Shown piece by piece: positions 1 through 11,084 of a DNA stretch of 64,000 nt. The notes under the pieces are model-generated. The model was given only the letters and a program-made list of their open reading frames with translations. It did no database searches and was not told the DNA's origin. This DNA is from Gigaspora rosea. Its lineage: Eukaryota > Glomeromycota > Glomeromycetes > Diversisporales > Gigasporaceae. Made by a program: the position numbers and the translations under genes. The first letter of the stretch is position 1, and the number at the start of each line of letters is the position of its first letter. The stretch spans positions 62,001 through 126,000 of the forward strand of contig QKWP01001072.1 of the NCBI GenBank assembly GCA_003550325.1, in the 5' to 3' direction.

Positions 1-67
1 TATTGATTTGTAATTATCATTTTAAATAATTTATATAATTTATGCTATTTTAATAATACATGAATTA

Positions 68-262
68 TAGCGCTTTGCAAAAAGATGTGACCCTGAGATT
101 TTTTAATGATGATGGCTGAGAATCATTGAGATTCCAGATTGTCTGTTACTTATATTTTCGATTGGTTACATTTATATTTCTTTGAAATCGGTTTAATTCT
201 TAAAATCTCAAAAAATCCGATTTTCACACGACATTGTGATCACATCATTTTGCAAAGCGCAA
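68..262. mobile_element. Short Tc1/mariner-like MITE, TIR TAGCGCTTTGCAAAA
   Basis: The ends TAGCGCTTTGC and GCAAAGCGCAA form a terminal inverted repeat of about 15 bp, with TA on both sides (66-67 and 263-264). The same element sits at 58,672-58,867 in copy B, so it predates the duplication. The 729 bp element at 48,304-49,032 has the same ends but carries an ORF. Confidence 0.75.
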
Positions 263-349
263 TAATTTACGCCCAAGATAACATGTTATTTTGAGCAAGT
301 AATCCTAATTAATTTTAAGAATTTTTTATACTAGGAATTTTCTTACTAC

Positions 350-2650
350 TACTAACAACATCAAGTGTTTCGATAAATTCCGGTATGATTAAGTTTGATT
401 CTATTAATTCTGACAATATCCGTTTATAGTCGGCTCCTTAAAAATTCATATGATTCTAATTCAATTGATTTATTTTCAATATATAAAACTGTAGTAGTTC
501 TAGTAAATTAAATTGCCACAACTCTACAAGAAGTCTTCGTTATCATGCCATTTTTTAAAAAACTTTGCAAAGTTCTCCTACTGATGGTCTGTTTTCAGGA
601 TTTTCGATCCCAACATTGTTTCATCATGTTATGTAACATTGTGGTTCTTCATTACTTATAGGTGGTCGTAAACCATTAAAAACGATTTTTCTGATTTGTT
701 CTTCAATTTGTTTTGATTTAATAAATCGCTGCTGATAATCCGTACAAAATCTCCCACATGATTATACCGAATGAATGGATATCGGGGGCGGTAGTGTACA
801 GTTTTTTTCTAAAGCTTCTTGTGCAATATAAGGTAAAACACCATAAATTTCATTATCTTTCTGCCTGAAATATTGAACAAAAGGACGAGATCAACAATAT
901 AAGCACTATGTAGATTATCTTGTAAAATATTACGAATGGATCGCTTTTAAATCAAAAGTTGAATACCAATTCATTTTAGTTATTTCATGAATATTCTGAA
1001 GTAAAGAACCCATATATGCGTATTTTAACACAAAAAAGTGGGTTTCATTCTCAATTCTTGCTATTCTGAAATATTTCATGAATGAGGGATTCCCAACTCC
1101 AATTTCACAATGCATTTTTATCTAAAATAATCATTGTTAGGATTATGAGTCAATGCAAAAGAATTAAATTAAATAAGATACCTCATTGAATCAGTCTCAT
1201 ACAATTCTTTAAACACAACAAAATTAGAATCAAAACTTACATATTGGTAATATTTAACAAGATCCGAGCTTTTCCATCTGGCCAAATATACAGTTGAGAA
1301 ACAACCCTTTCCACTCATTCTAGCAACTTGAAATTCGTTAGGGATCCAAGCTAAATTGTATTTATCATTGCACAACAATATTTACATCTACAGAAATATC
1401 GAGACCACCATATTCTGATTTAAAGATTTCATAAAACTTACTTCGTTCTGCTTGAAACCAATAATTAGCTTTCTCTATATATATTTGCATTCCAATATCA
1501 TTCCAATAACAATAACCAATTATAGACATTCCTCTAAAATCTCCTAATTTTGCTAACTTTTTAAAGCAATTGAATCCCTTATGCTCATCCTTTTCGACTC
1601 CGACTCCAAGTTTCCAACTATGGTGTTCCCTCATCATGCCCATCTCTGAAGATTTTGTTAATAAATTAACGCCCTTTGTTCATCCTTTTCAACTCCAATT
1701 CCTTTTCATAACAATATCCAGCGGCAAATGGTCCGTTAACATTTATCAGCAGATTTTTGGAAATAAATAAATGCCTTGCGCTCATCTTTTTCTACTCCGT
1801 CTCCATTGTTATAACAAAGTCCAACATCAAATGTTCCCATTACGTGCCCATATCGACAGATTTTTGATAATAAATGAATGTTTTTTTCTCGTCCTTATAG
1901 ACACCGATTCCAAATTTAGAACAATACCCAACCTTATTGTTCCTTCAGAGTTACTCATTTTTGCAGATTTTTTATAAATGAAGGCCTTTTATTCATCATT
2001 TTCAAATCCAATTCCATATCGATAAAATATTCAACATAAAATATTCCTTTATCAATTTCCATCTCTGCAGATTTTTGGAAATAAATAAATGCCGTGTGTT
2101 CATCTTTTTCTACTCTGTGTCCATTGTAATTACAACATCCAACATTAAATGTTTCCATAGCGAGCCCATTTCTGCGTTTTTCGATAGTAAATAAATGCTT
2201 GCGTTCATCTTTTTCTATTCCGTGTCCATTATGATAAAACATCACACATTATATGTTCCTATAACGTGCCCATCTCTGCAGATGGTTGATAATAAAAGAA
2301 TTCCTTTTTTTCATCCTTATCGATACCAAATCCCTTAAGATAAATTTCTAACATTAAATACTCCATCAATATCACCTTTCTTTCCTGCTTTTCGAAATAT
2401 TCAACGTCCTATGTTCGTCCGTTTCGACTTCAATTCGATTGAGATAAAAACTACCAAAAACATCTATCCCTCGAGCAGAACCCATATCAGCAGATTTCTT
2501 AAAATAAGTAAATGCTTTATATGTATCCTTTCGACACTATCTCCTTGATAGTAACAAGATCAACATTATATATTTCATCTGAGTTACCCATCTCACTCGC
2601 TTTTTGAAAATGTAAAAAAGCCTAATGTTCATTTTTTTTCTACATTATCC
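350..2650 (-). pseudogene. Sel1-repeat / protein kinase fusion pseudogene, copy A
   Basis: Reading right to left, about eleven degenerate Sel1 repeats (roughly 108 bp or 36 codons apart, with GxGVEKDEH and AFxYFxKSAE cores) cover about 2650-1365. A kinase domain follows. A glycine-loop-like MSGKGCFSTVYLARW lies near 1300, a hinge-like FFVLKYAYMGSLLQNIHE near 1040, and C-lobe traces (IHS..IIMWEIL, then MMKQCWD) near 760-600. Sel1-kinase fusions are a large family in Rhizophagus, where they are presumed signalling proteins. No continuous reading frame exists: the repeats lie in several frames with stops, and the HRD and DFG region is not recognisable. Copy B at 58.9-61.2 kb is a close paralogue that is broken in many of the same places, so the gene was probably already dead before duplication. 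I am confident of the family, less so of the exact ends. Confidence 0.8.
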
Positions 2651-2938
2651 TCTTATGAATATACAATATAGTGTTTTAATTCGTTTCTGGATTCATCCAT
2701 AATTCAATTTTTTAAACGTTGAACACAAATCAAAAAAATAAATTTATACTATCGATCTTTAAAATAATACAGATTTTGAGAAGATATATTGTAATTGTCC
2801 GGAGCGTAGCGGAGGACACTCTGTTTTTACGACAATAAGTGATAAATTAGTGTCACTTGATCTTGTCTGTCTGTGCCTTCTGCGTTTATGATTGGCTGAA
2901 TATACTGCATGGCCTACGTTACACTACGATCCCCCTGT
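2651..2938. other. No gene seen
   Basis: AT-rich spacer with short GC-rich bursts near 2800 (CCGGAGCGTAGCGGAGGAC), which look like the edge of a dispersed repeat. I see no coding signal. Confidence 0.4.
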
Positions 2939-3486
2939 TTTTCAATTTTCAATACAGCAATCGCTATACTCTGTTCCTATTTTTTTGCACGATACCAGTT
3001 TTTTATTTTATGTTTATGTTTTTTTTGCAAACGTTCTACTTTTAACAAAGTTATAAGTGCTTCTCTACTTCCTCGTTATCATAGAAGTAAGCCTAATCAA
3101 TTATATAAATAAAATTATAAACATCTGTTGAAAAATTATTATAATAGCTCCGGACTTACAATGCTGCGCATTTCCTAGTTATATTACTGTTTTGGAAATT
3201 GACTCTATAGGGNTTTTCAATTTTCAATACAGCAATCGCTATACTTTGTTCCTATTTTTTTGCACGATACCAGTTTTTTATTTTATGTTTATGTTTTTTT
3301 TTGCAAACGTTCTACTTTTAACAGAGCTATATGTGCTTCTCTACTTCCTCGTTATCATAGAAGTAAGCCTATCAATTATATAAATAAAATTATAAATATC
3401 TGTTGAAAAATTATTATAATAGCTCCGGACTTACAATGCTGCGCATTTCCTAGTTATATTACTGTTTTGGAAATTGACTCTATAGG
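2939..3486. repeat. Direct duplication of ~274 bp around a single N
   Basis: Positions 2939-3212 and 3214-3486 are about 97% identical direct copies joined exactly at the only ambiguous base in the window (N at 3213). The N interrupts the motif CTATAGGGAGC, which is complete only in the second copy. Two diverged read or haplotype ends abutted by a scaffolder would look like this, so it is likely an assembly join and not a biological tandem repeat. Confidence 0.8.
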
Positions 3487-3489
3487 GAG

Positions 3490-4265
3490 CTTTATCAGAA
3501 GAAGTAATCCATTCAAATTCGTATCTCGATCAGATTCGTTGTTTCAATCAAATTCGTTATCTTAATCAAATTCCACCCGATTTGGATATCAAGCTTTTAT
3601 CCATCACGTCGAATTTACACGAACGATCAGTGTGGAACGTTAAAATTAAAAAAAAAACATTGAAGGTTTTTTTTTAAAAAAAATTCGCTTTTATCTCGAA
3701 ATTTCGCTTATGAAACTAACTTCTTTGTTCTAAGAAAATTTGAAATCATATCAGGGCCACGTAAGAATTTGAATATCAAATCACAGATCTTTATTTGGAT
3801 ATCAGCGAATATTTGGAAAAATTTGGATGAAATTTTTTTAATAGGCCATGTAAAATTAATTAATTGGTTTTCATAACCCGGCCGGGTCAAAATTTGGAAA
3901 CTTCTGAAAAAAATTTTTTATATGTTTTAATAACCGGGCGGAAAATTTTTTTATAATTTTATAAAATTTTATATATGAAATTAAAAAAAAAAAAGCCGGT
4001 CGGCCGGGTCTATTTAAAAGTTTCATGTTATGAAACCAAGTAATTAAATTTGCATGGCCATATTTAAAATTGCAAAAAAAAATTTTTTATTAAAAAATTT
4101 ATTATTTGCATTGATTAAGTACAACATATTTAACATTTTTAATGAATTTTCACTTAAACATCTTTTAAAAGATATTATAATTGTAAATAAAAACTTCTCT
4201 CAACTACATGAAGGAATAGGTAACCAAATATAAAGCAAAATATTTTTTTATTAGTTGGATAACAT
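3490..4265. other. No gene seen; low-complexity AT-rich DNA
   Basis: Long A/T runs, with isolated CCGGCCGGGTC-type GC patches at 3885-4015. There is no convincing ORF, RNA gene or element end. Confidence 0.4.
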
Positions 4266-4269
4266 GTTT

Positions 4270-4665
4270 AAGACCCATTTTGGAGACATCTAAAGCAGAG
4301 GCAACTCATTTAATAATTTTTTCAATTTAACTAAGGTTAGGGTCGTCCTATATTGGGTTAGATTAGGTTTTAGGTAGTTATATATAAGCAAAATTGTCTT
4401 TCCAACATGTTTGTTAACCTACCGAGGCGATTTTCTAATCTGATACGGTAATACAGGCCAAAAACTGAGTAATTGCTCTAGTTTTAAATACAGAGGACCC
4501 CAAAAGACCAAACCATTACTATTTTTACAAAAATTAAGAAATTCTGAGGTATTATCGATGAGGCAAATTTAACTGCCGTTTTTTTGTATTTTTCAGATTT
4601 TTGTTTTTATTTATTGTTTTGCTACGCGAATGGTCACATGATTTACCTCCATTTTAGAGGTCCCC
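4270..4665. mobile_element. MULE-type MITE of the TCTAAAGC family
   Basis: The left end (GAGACATCTAAAGCAGAGGC) and the inverted right end (GGACCTCTAAAATGGAGG) match the ends of the element at 32,221-32,497, and the interiors align in inverse orientation, including the GGGTYRTCYTATATT stretch. A left-truncated copy is at 61,206-61,545 in copy B. Its target duplication was not resolved. Confidence 0.6.
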
Positions 4666-5204
4666 CAATATCAAAGGAAGAAGTTCGTCTGATTGGTTGA
4701 TGTAAAACAATTGCCTGGGTAACTTATTTATATGTATACAGTACTTTTTTAGAACTGAACGTTTCACTAATAAAAAATCACCACAAAAGCCATTTCTAGC
4801 TTTGAACGAATGCTAATATTTACTATACAAAAGAATCTAAAAAGAATCTTACTCCCTGTGAAGTTTGCTTAGAAGACAAAATATACTATCGCCTATTGGA
4901 CCGTACAAAGTTATACTATAGAGTAAGGTAATTGGAAATATATTTTGCTTAAGCCATTTATTATGTTAGATTCAAATAAACTTTTATTACTAACTGTTTA
5001 GTTTGAATAAGTGCAGGCTTTTAATAGCTAGAGATCCAGGTTTATTGTTTGGATATGGTCAGTTTTTGCAATGTGTTGGGGTTGTTTAACTATAAATTTA
5101 GTTTATGTACTAGTATTATATAAATTTTCTGAGAAGCTCAAGTTTATTAATAATAAATATTGTATTTACTGACTTTATGCATATTTCTATTCTCTAAATA
5201 TATG

Positions 5205-6085
5205 CTGCGGGTCGATAGCATAGCGGTTATGCTTCCAGGTCTCCATTCGAAGGTTGCCGGTTCAATTCCGCTTAGCAGCATTTGAATTTGATAGTCAGAA
5301 CCCGATTTGGAAATAACTGAAGTCACAAGACGTAATGTGAGGCCGAAGTCTGATCACAAGATACTACATGAACTTGTGGCAGCATTTTCTGTATAATGTA
5401 ACGTACCAACAGGGTAGGGAACCGAGGAAGATCAGCCATCCCTGCTGGAAGTATAATAATACGGCGTGGACCCACAGTCAGTGTTGTACACGGACATTGT
5501 CCCGCCAATTTTACACGGACACGGACAGTCTGGGACAGGACGTCCGGGACATGTCTGCAATCATGTCCCAACATAAAATATTGTTCACGGACAATGTCCC
5601 ACTAATTTTTAACTTTGTCTCTACTATGTCCGGGGCATGTCCGCTGGGTAAAACCATCAAATTGCGGAATTATACAGACCCTTGGTTTGCGTTTCATAAA
5701 AATGATAATAATTTACGATGGATACAACGAATTTTATTGGTTGGTGATTACGTGTTGATTCGCCGAATGTCCGGGACAAAAAAAATTCTGGGCGGACATG
5801 TCCCGGACGTCCCGTCCCGGACTGTCCACTGTCCGCTGTCCGTGTCCCATGACAACACTGCCCACAGTTGGGCGGCATAAAGCAAGCCGGCGGAAGCCTT
5901 GTCACAGTAACTTTCTGAGCGGCCGAACTCCGTCGACAAGAACTGAAACACCGCGGGGGAGGGACCCAGGAGGTCATCTAGGTGGCGTAAGGCAAGCCAA
6001 ACGGCTTATCTGAGATGGGTACATAGTGGAGGTTACTCAAACAGAGGGTTGCATAACAAGAGCGTTGGGTTCAAGTTAAAAAAAA
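5205..6085 (+). mobile_element. tRNA-headed SINE-like retroposon
   Basis: The first ~75 bp resemble a tRNA: an A box TAGCATAGCGG at 5216-5226, a B box GGTTCAATTCC at 5259-5269, and pairing GCTG/CAGC ends. The 3' end is a short A-run (6078-6085). A 17-bp target duplication, TATTCTCTAAATATATG, lies at 5188-5204 and 6086-6102, as expected for LINE-mediated insertion. It carries an internal hAT MITE; without it the element is about 490 bp. No LINE partner is in the window. Confidence 0.85.
5479..5860. mobile_element. hAT-type MITE inside the retroposon
   Basis: The TIR is CAGTGTTGT/ACAACACTG. The exact 8-bp target duplication CCCACAGT (5471-5478, 5861-5868) is the hAT signature. The interior is dense in GGACA/TGTCC words that make it fold back on itself, and these explain the spurious ORFs on both strands here. 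Confidence 0.88.
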
Positions 6086-6378
6086 TATTCTCTAAATATA
6101 TGTGATACAGTATTTTGTGTATATTTATTATTTTGTAAATTTTTTTATATGGAGTTGTCTTTCGTTTTCTAGTATTATATATTATTAAAGTAACGGATTT
6201 TTAAAATTATGTAATTTGATTGGTTAATTATTACAGGTGATCACAGGTAAATCTGCAAAAATTATCCAATCAGACAAACTTCTTCCTTTGACCCCCAATA
6301 TTATTGGTTATATCACTGTGTAACCCCAAAAATCACAAAATTTAGAAAATTTTATTTCCAACAATAATGATTATTTTC

Positions 6379-6673
6379 ATTTTGGGATCCGTTAAAACCA
6401 GGTGCCATTACGTGATTGACAGCCAATCAAATTGTAAATTTTGATCATCACAGATCAGCCCGACGAGACAAAAACAAAGAAAAAAGTAAAAAAAACACCC
6501 AAAATACAAGAAACAAGTGTCTAAACCTGTCTTGGAGCATTAATAAAAAATATTGGGACGGCAATTTTATATACAAGACATTCTAACCCAAACTCCTAAC
6601 TAACCCTTACTCTAATTTTAATTAAATAATAAAAAAACATATAAAGGTACCTGGCTTTAACGGTCCCCCAAAA
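6379..6673. mobile_element. MULE-type MITE, first of two abutting copies
   Basis: Inverted ends ATTTTGGGATCCGTTAAAAC and the reverse of TTAACGGTCCCCCAAAAT, about 25 bp. The interior holds an ACGTGAT / CCAATCA / GATCAGCCCGACGAG module near the left end and a CTAACCC-rich right half, as in the neighbouring element. It is absent from copy B. Confidence 0.65.
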
Positions 6674-7816
6674 TGGGAGTCGTTTAAAGCAGGATGCAAT
6701 CACGTGATATAGTGCCAATCAGCTTGTTTGTTTTGATCAACTTGGATTAGCCCGACGAAGAAAAAAAGAAGAAAAAAAGTAAAAAACAAAAAAATACAAG
6801 AAACGAGTATCAAAACCTACCTACCTTGGAGCATTAACAAAAAATATTGGAAGGCAATTTTACTATAAGATCTGACCTAACCCTAGACTTCGACTAACTC
6901 AGCATGACAGAAGTTCTTTTTATTGGCTGTTATGTCAGATGATCATCATTAGATGTGATTGGCTAATGTTTTAGAATACTGAAAATTACTTCGTTGCAAA
7001 TTTTATTATAGTGATATATATAACAATAAATATTAAAGTACTTGTTTTTATATTCTATCATAACAATTGTTACAGTTGATAAAAATGTACTGTATTCATT
7101 TTATATTACAGGTATAAGTACATTTATATATTCGCATCTACAAATTTTATAACCCAGTAAACCACAATAAATTATCTAATTCTTTTTAAATTACAAGAAC
7201 CTAAATACTTTAAAGTAAAATAAAATAGATTTGTAAGTGAAATAGATATAAAATAAAAAAAAACACAAAATACTATATTAATATATCAATATCTAATAAC
7301 CTTTCATAATCGGCATCAAAAATATTTAAAAAAAGATTCAAATATAACATCTTACAAAAGTCATTAATATTAGAGATCTTTAGAGATCTTTCATGGTTCA
7401 AATGTACAGCAGTTAAAGAGCAAACTAACAACGTTTTGAGAGCTAAAATACATTTATGTTGTTTTAAAGACAGAATTTGAAAGTTAATTTGCATTTACGT
7501 TATTTTTCTAACTTCATATTAATAAAACCCCACGTCTAATAAAAGTTACTCAATACTCAGATTACAGAGATTATTCTTCAAAGTCTACTTGTGCTGCAAC
7601 CTAAGTATAATCAGGTGAAGTTTCACGAAAAGCCAATAAATTTTTAGCATACTTTCATATATCCCCTATCGATCTATATCTAAATTTATATATAAATCCT
7701 TATATAACATTTATGCATAAGTCGAATTTCTGTCATGCTGACTAACCCTTACTCTAACTTTAATTAAAAAGTCAAAATCATATGACTGCACCCTGCTTTA
7801 AACAACCCCATTTTGG
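6666..7816. mobile_element. MULE-type MITE, second copy, split by an insertion
   Basis: The ends CAAAATGGGAGTCGTTTAAA and the inverse of TTTAAACAACCCCATTTTG pair. The interior parallels the first copy (GATTAGCCCGACGAAG, CTTGGAGCATTAA, CTAACCCTTACTC) but is interrupted at 6901-7739. Without the insert it is about 300 bp, the same size as its sibling. Confidence 0.65.
6901..7739. mobile_element. Nested non-autonomous element, 9-bp target duplication
   Basis: TIR AGCATGACAGAAGTTC / inverse of AATTTCTGTCATGCT. The flanks GACTAACTC and GACTAACCC (6892-6900, 7740-7748) differ by one base. The sibling MITE at 6379-6673 shows the uninterrupted site. The size of the duplication suggests a MULE. No coding capacity is seen; the interior is AT-rich. 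Confidence 0.7.
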
Positions 7817-7833
7817 CAGTGGGTACCCCAAAT

Positions 7834-8286
7834 CAGGGCTAGTGATTTTATGTGTTTCACATAATACCACAAAATTCACATAACTACGCCTATATCACAT
7901 AATTCGGTGTTTATCACCGCAGAATAGCACATAATATGCCAATTTATAAGAATTGTCACATAATTTGCCAATTTATTGGCAAGTCGATATATAAAATCTA
8001 ACAGATCGGTATCTCCTGACGTAGAATTTGAATGAACTCAAAATTATGAGCAAGGTCATGAAAATTTTTTCTAAACAGAATCCGGAAAGTTCCGACAAAT
8101 TTTAGTTATGTATACTACAAAATTACACATAATTTCGTAAGCATGCCACAGAATCGCAAATAATTTGGCCAAGTATACCGCAGAATCGCACATAATTTGG
8201 CGAATATGGTTCACATCACATCACATAATTTAAATTCTGTCACCACATAATTTTGATTTTGTCGCCGCAGAAAATCACTGGCCCTG
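7834..8286. mobile_element. hAT-type MITE with CACATAATT-type subterminal repeats
   Basis: A 16-bp TIR CAGGGCYAGTGATTTT and an exact 8-bp duplication CCCCAAAT (7826-7833, 8287-8294). Many dispersed CACATAATT / CGCAGAAT words lie inside, as is usual for subterminal transposase-binding repeats of hAT elements. Confidence 0.88.
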
Positions 8287-8589
8287 CCCCAAATGAGTGA
8301 CCGATGACTCAATCATGTTGCACAACAGCATTGTAAAACTATATAGATATCTGTCTACTTTTTACTCTTCATCTTACTTACGTGTCTGTTTACTTAATCA
8401 CTCGTCATCATAACATTTCAAATTATTTCTTCTGTTCCCACTTCTTTTATTATTTCTCTTTTTTTTATTTCTTCTAACCCTTTTTTTTATTTCTTCTGTT
8501 CCTAGCCGCGATATGCGAATTTGGCCACTTCAGATGATTTCAAACGATATTGCAAATGATGTCTATAATGTTACTTTGCATAGTCGACT

Positions 8590-9045
8590 CTTTCTATAAC
8601 AACTGTTGGTTCTGGCTATTAAAAAAAAAGTTCGCGATATAAAATTACTATGTTTTCTTAAGAAACCATAACTCTTTTTATACCGAACTATTATAAAATT
8701 CTAAAACTTTTAGTTCAGTATATCCAGAGTTCGTTATAGGGAGGTTCGGTGTAAAGTAGGTTGTCCAGGATTATGCGATGCGATATTATGCGCATAAATG
8801 ACCATTTTGTTGCTTCGCATAATTAAGAAAAAAAGGCATAAAGCACGTGAGTGAGATTTGATTGGCGGAAGAATGTGATTTGATGAAGTGTGAAAATTCT
8901 GAAAACTTCTGCAAAAAAGTTTGAAATATTCCGAAAAGTTGGCATAATTGACAAAATCTAATTAAGAAAATGCATAATTCGCATCCATCGCATAATTAAC
9001 CTTAGTGAAATCACATAATTTACCAATCGCATCGCAACCCTAGTG
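8590..9045. mobile_element. Two decayed DNA-element fragments (pogo-like and CGATGCG palindromic)
   Basis: 8590-8750 has the ends GTCGACTCTTTCTATAACAA and an inverse-like GTTCGTTATAGGGAGG, similar in style to pogo/Tc1 termini. 8752-9042 has the inverted pair CAGGATTATGCGATGCGAT and ATCGCATCGCAACCCTAG. No clean target duplications were found. The stretch is missing from copy C (57,235), so something inserted here. Confidence 0.45.
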
Positions 9046-9059
9046 TCACCATCGTATGG

Positions 9060-9557
9060 GAGAGCTTGGTATTTTCATGTCGAGTTTAACTCCAATGGTT
9101 GACGTTTGAAGGTCGTATGAATTGGCAGTAATTTATGGGAAACGGATATTTATGATTTATTAGGCATTTATTATAAAAAGAATGTATTTTATTTAAAGAT
9201 GGTTTTGGAGAGCATACATTAGGTACATTATATATTATTAACAAAGGGTGAGGTCAACCCTTTATATACATTCTCATTTCTTATGATTGCCTACGCTAAG
9301 ATCATAATGTCAAAACCACTAATCTGATTTCACATGCTTCCCCACAAGCAACTCCTTCTATCAAGTTTATGCAAGCGAGTAAACGCGACTAGGGGAAATT
9401 CACATGGTTAAGCCACTGAGACTATATAATAATGCCTAATACAAGAAAGGTAAGATTAACATGACTATGACGATACAATTATGGAAGGTATGTGTCAACT
9501 TAAAGAATTATACAAATACGGAAATGAGAGACAAGGGAAAAATTATTCGTTACACTA
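9060..9557. other. No gene seen; insertion relative to copy C
   Basis: About 500 bp of less AT-biased sequence without a recognised ORF or element end. It is absent from the paralogous place in copy C, so it is probably part of an unidentified insertion. Confidence 0.35.
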
Positions 9558-9565
9558 GTATAAAG

Positions 9566-9668
9566 CAGTGTTGACACATGACCAGGTCATAACAGGTCAT
9601 CATAATACTAAGTTCAATTAGTGAAGCCATATGACTTCACTAATTGACCTGGTCATGTGCCAACACTG
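9566..9668. mobile_element. 103-bp hAT-type MITE, almost a pure hairpin
   Basis: The ends CAGTGTTGACACATGACCAG and the inverse of CTGGTCATGTGCCAACACTG pair over about 24 bp. The 8-bp flanks GTATAAAG and GTATAAAA (9558-9565, 9669-9676) differ by one base. Its CAGTGTTG terminus resembles the 5479-5860 element. Confidence 0.85.
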
Positions 9669-10465
9669 GTATAAAAAAGAGTTGACTGTATTATTAAGGA
9701 TCCACAAACTCCGCAAGAAATTCGTAACGTGGCAAGAAGGCTTGCGCGCAACAAAAGTGTAAGTAGTTGAAGAATAATAAACGGTTAGATGGATGGGGCT
9801 TCTTGTACCTGTTGGGACGGCCAATGGAGCTGGGGTATTATATTGCTTACTTCTAAATAAAGTAATATACTGTATTTTACCCTTACGAGTACTGAAAAGG
9901 ATGCGTTTATTGGGACGGCCAGTAAACTTCATGGGATTTTACCATTTTAATTTTTGAATGGTCTACTATTCTGAAGGAAGAATTGGTTACTCATTTTGTT
10001 TAATAAAAATTAAATTGGTTTATCACTGCATCTACCATTTATCTAATATTTTTTATTTAATTATACTTCAGAGAAAGATTTCTCATTCGATTTTGCTTTT
10101 TATAGGCTGATATCCAAAATGTCCATTCGTTTAAATTTTAGGAATGAGGTCTTCTTGTTTTTTAATCAATAGTTACGTAGTTGCACTAAACCAAGAACGG
10201 ATGTACCAGTAAAATATATTCAAAGCTATTAATTGTATTTTATTATTAATTTGGCTTTATTACTAATCTTCAAAGATTATAAAAGATCGTAGCGAAAGAT
10301 TTATAATCATTTCTAAATTTAAGTCATGTCTACGTGATTATAAAGCATGATTAGAACTTGATTTTGCGTGAATTAGATTGAGGTTGTCAAAGACGCTTAT
10401 GATATAAAAAGAAGGCCCAGATTTGCAAAAAGGGCGAGCGATATATTATATTTAAAACGAGTCAT

Positions 10466-11005
10466 TATGGTGTTACCTCAACTAAGTAAATCAAACATAG
10501 TTAGGGTAATATATGAAGATCATTAATTTCGGATTTTTTATAGGCCGTATATTTAAATATTAGATTAAATTTACATTTTTTAGCATAAGTATCCAACAAA
10601 AGTGCATATAATTTTTTTTTAATTTGAAGCTTTCAACTAGCTCTACATGGTAATAGAGCTATTTTTTAAATAATTTTTTTTAAAAAATTTCGTAAAATTT
10701 AATTAATTATTTAATATTTATTAATATTTATATAATAACTGAATGATTTTATAAACTATTGAAAAAAAATAGCTCTATTACCACGTAGAGCTAGCTGAGA
10801 GCTGCAAGTAAAAAAAACTATATACACTTCCGTTAGATATTTGTATCAATAAATGTAAATTTATTTTTATAATTATTTTATAATCATCTAGTATAAAAAA
10901 TTGGTTACCGATAATATCGAAATATAACCATTAATAAATCCGAAATTAATGAACTTCATATGTTACCCCGACTATGTTTGATTTTATTAGTTGAGGTAAC
11001 ACCCT
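10466..11005. mobile_element. 540-bp fold-back element with 10-bp target duplication
   Basis: The ends TATGGTGTTACCTCAACTAA and the inverse TAGGGTGTTACCTCAACTAA open long arms that also pair internally (AGCTCTACATGGTAATAGAG with its inverse). The flanks are an exact AACGAGTCAT (10,456-10,465, 11,006-11,015). Copies B (about 63,030) and C (about 58,066) have the empty site. The duplication length fits a MULE-related fold-back element. Confidence 0.88.
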
Positions 11006-11084
11006 AACGAGTCATGTGTGCTGAGTGCTGTGTTATTCTAGTTTCATTAGAAAAAGAGTAAACATAAAATCTTTTTAAAAAAAG

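Larger units (their letters stand above)
4671..6291. mobile_element. Non-autonomous MULE-like element with 9-bp target duplication
   Basis: The ends TCAAAGGAAGAAGTTCGTCT and its inverted partner (TCAAAGGAAGAAGTTTGTCT) continue as a TIR of about 27 bp. The flanks are an exact 9-bp duplication, CCCCCAATA (4662-4670 and 6292-6300). The paralogous site in copy B (about 61,530-61,545) is empty and reads straight through. A 9-bp duplication is typical of Mutator-like elements. Removing the nested tRNA-headed insert leaves about 720 bp without a transposase. Confidence 0.85.

Noticed and set aside
5205-5280. Functional tRNA gene
   Set aside because: The A and B boxes fit, but the anticodon arm and acceptor pairing are poor, and it is the head of a retroposon with target duplication and A-tail.
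5368-5977. Overlapping ORFs of 106-170 aa on both strands
   Set aside because: They run through a tRNA-headed retroposon and the hAT MITE. GGACA/TGTCC repeats keep frames open by composition.
9618-9932. 104-aa minus-strand ORF, repeated at 62,223-62,450
   Set aside because: Copies A and B are nearly identical DNA, so conservation says nothing. Its start lies in an hAT MITE, and the plus strand has the more convincing exon-like reading.
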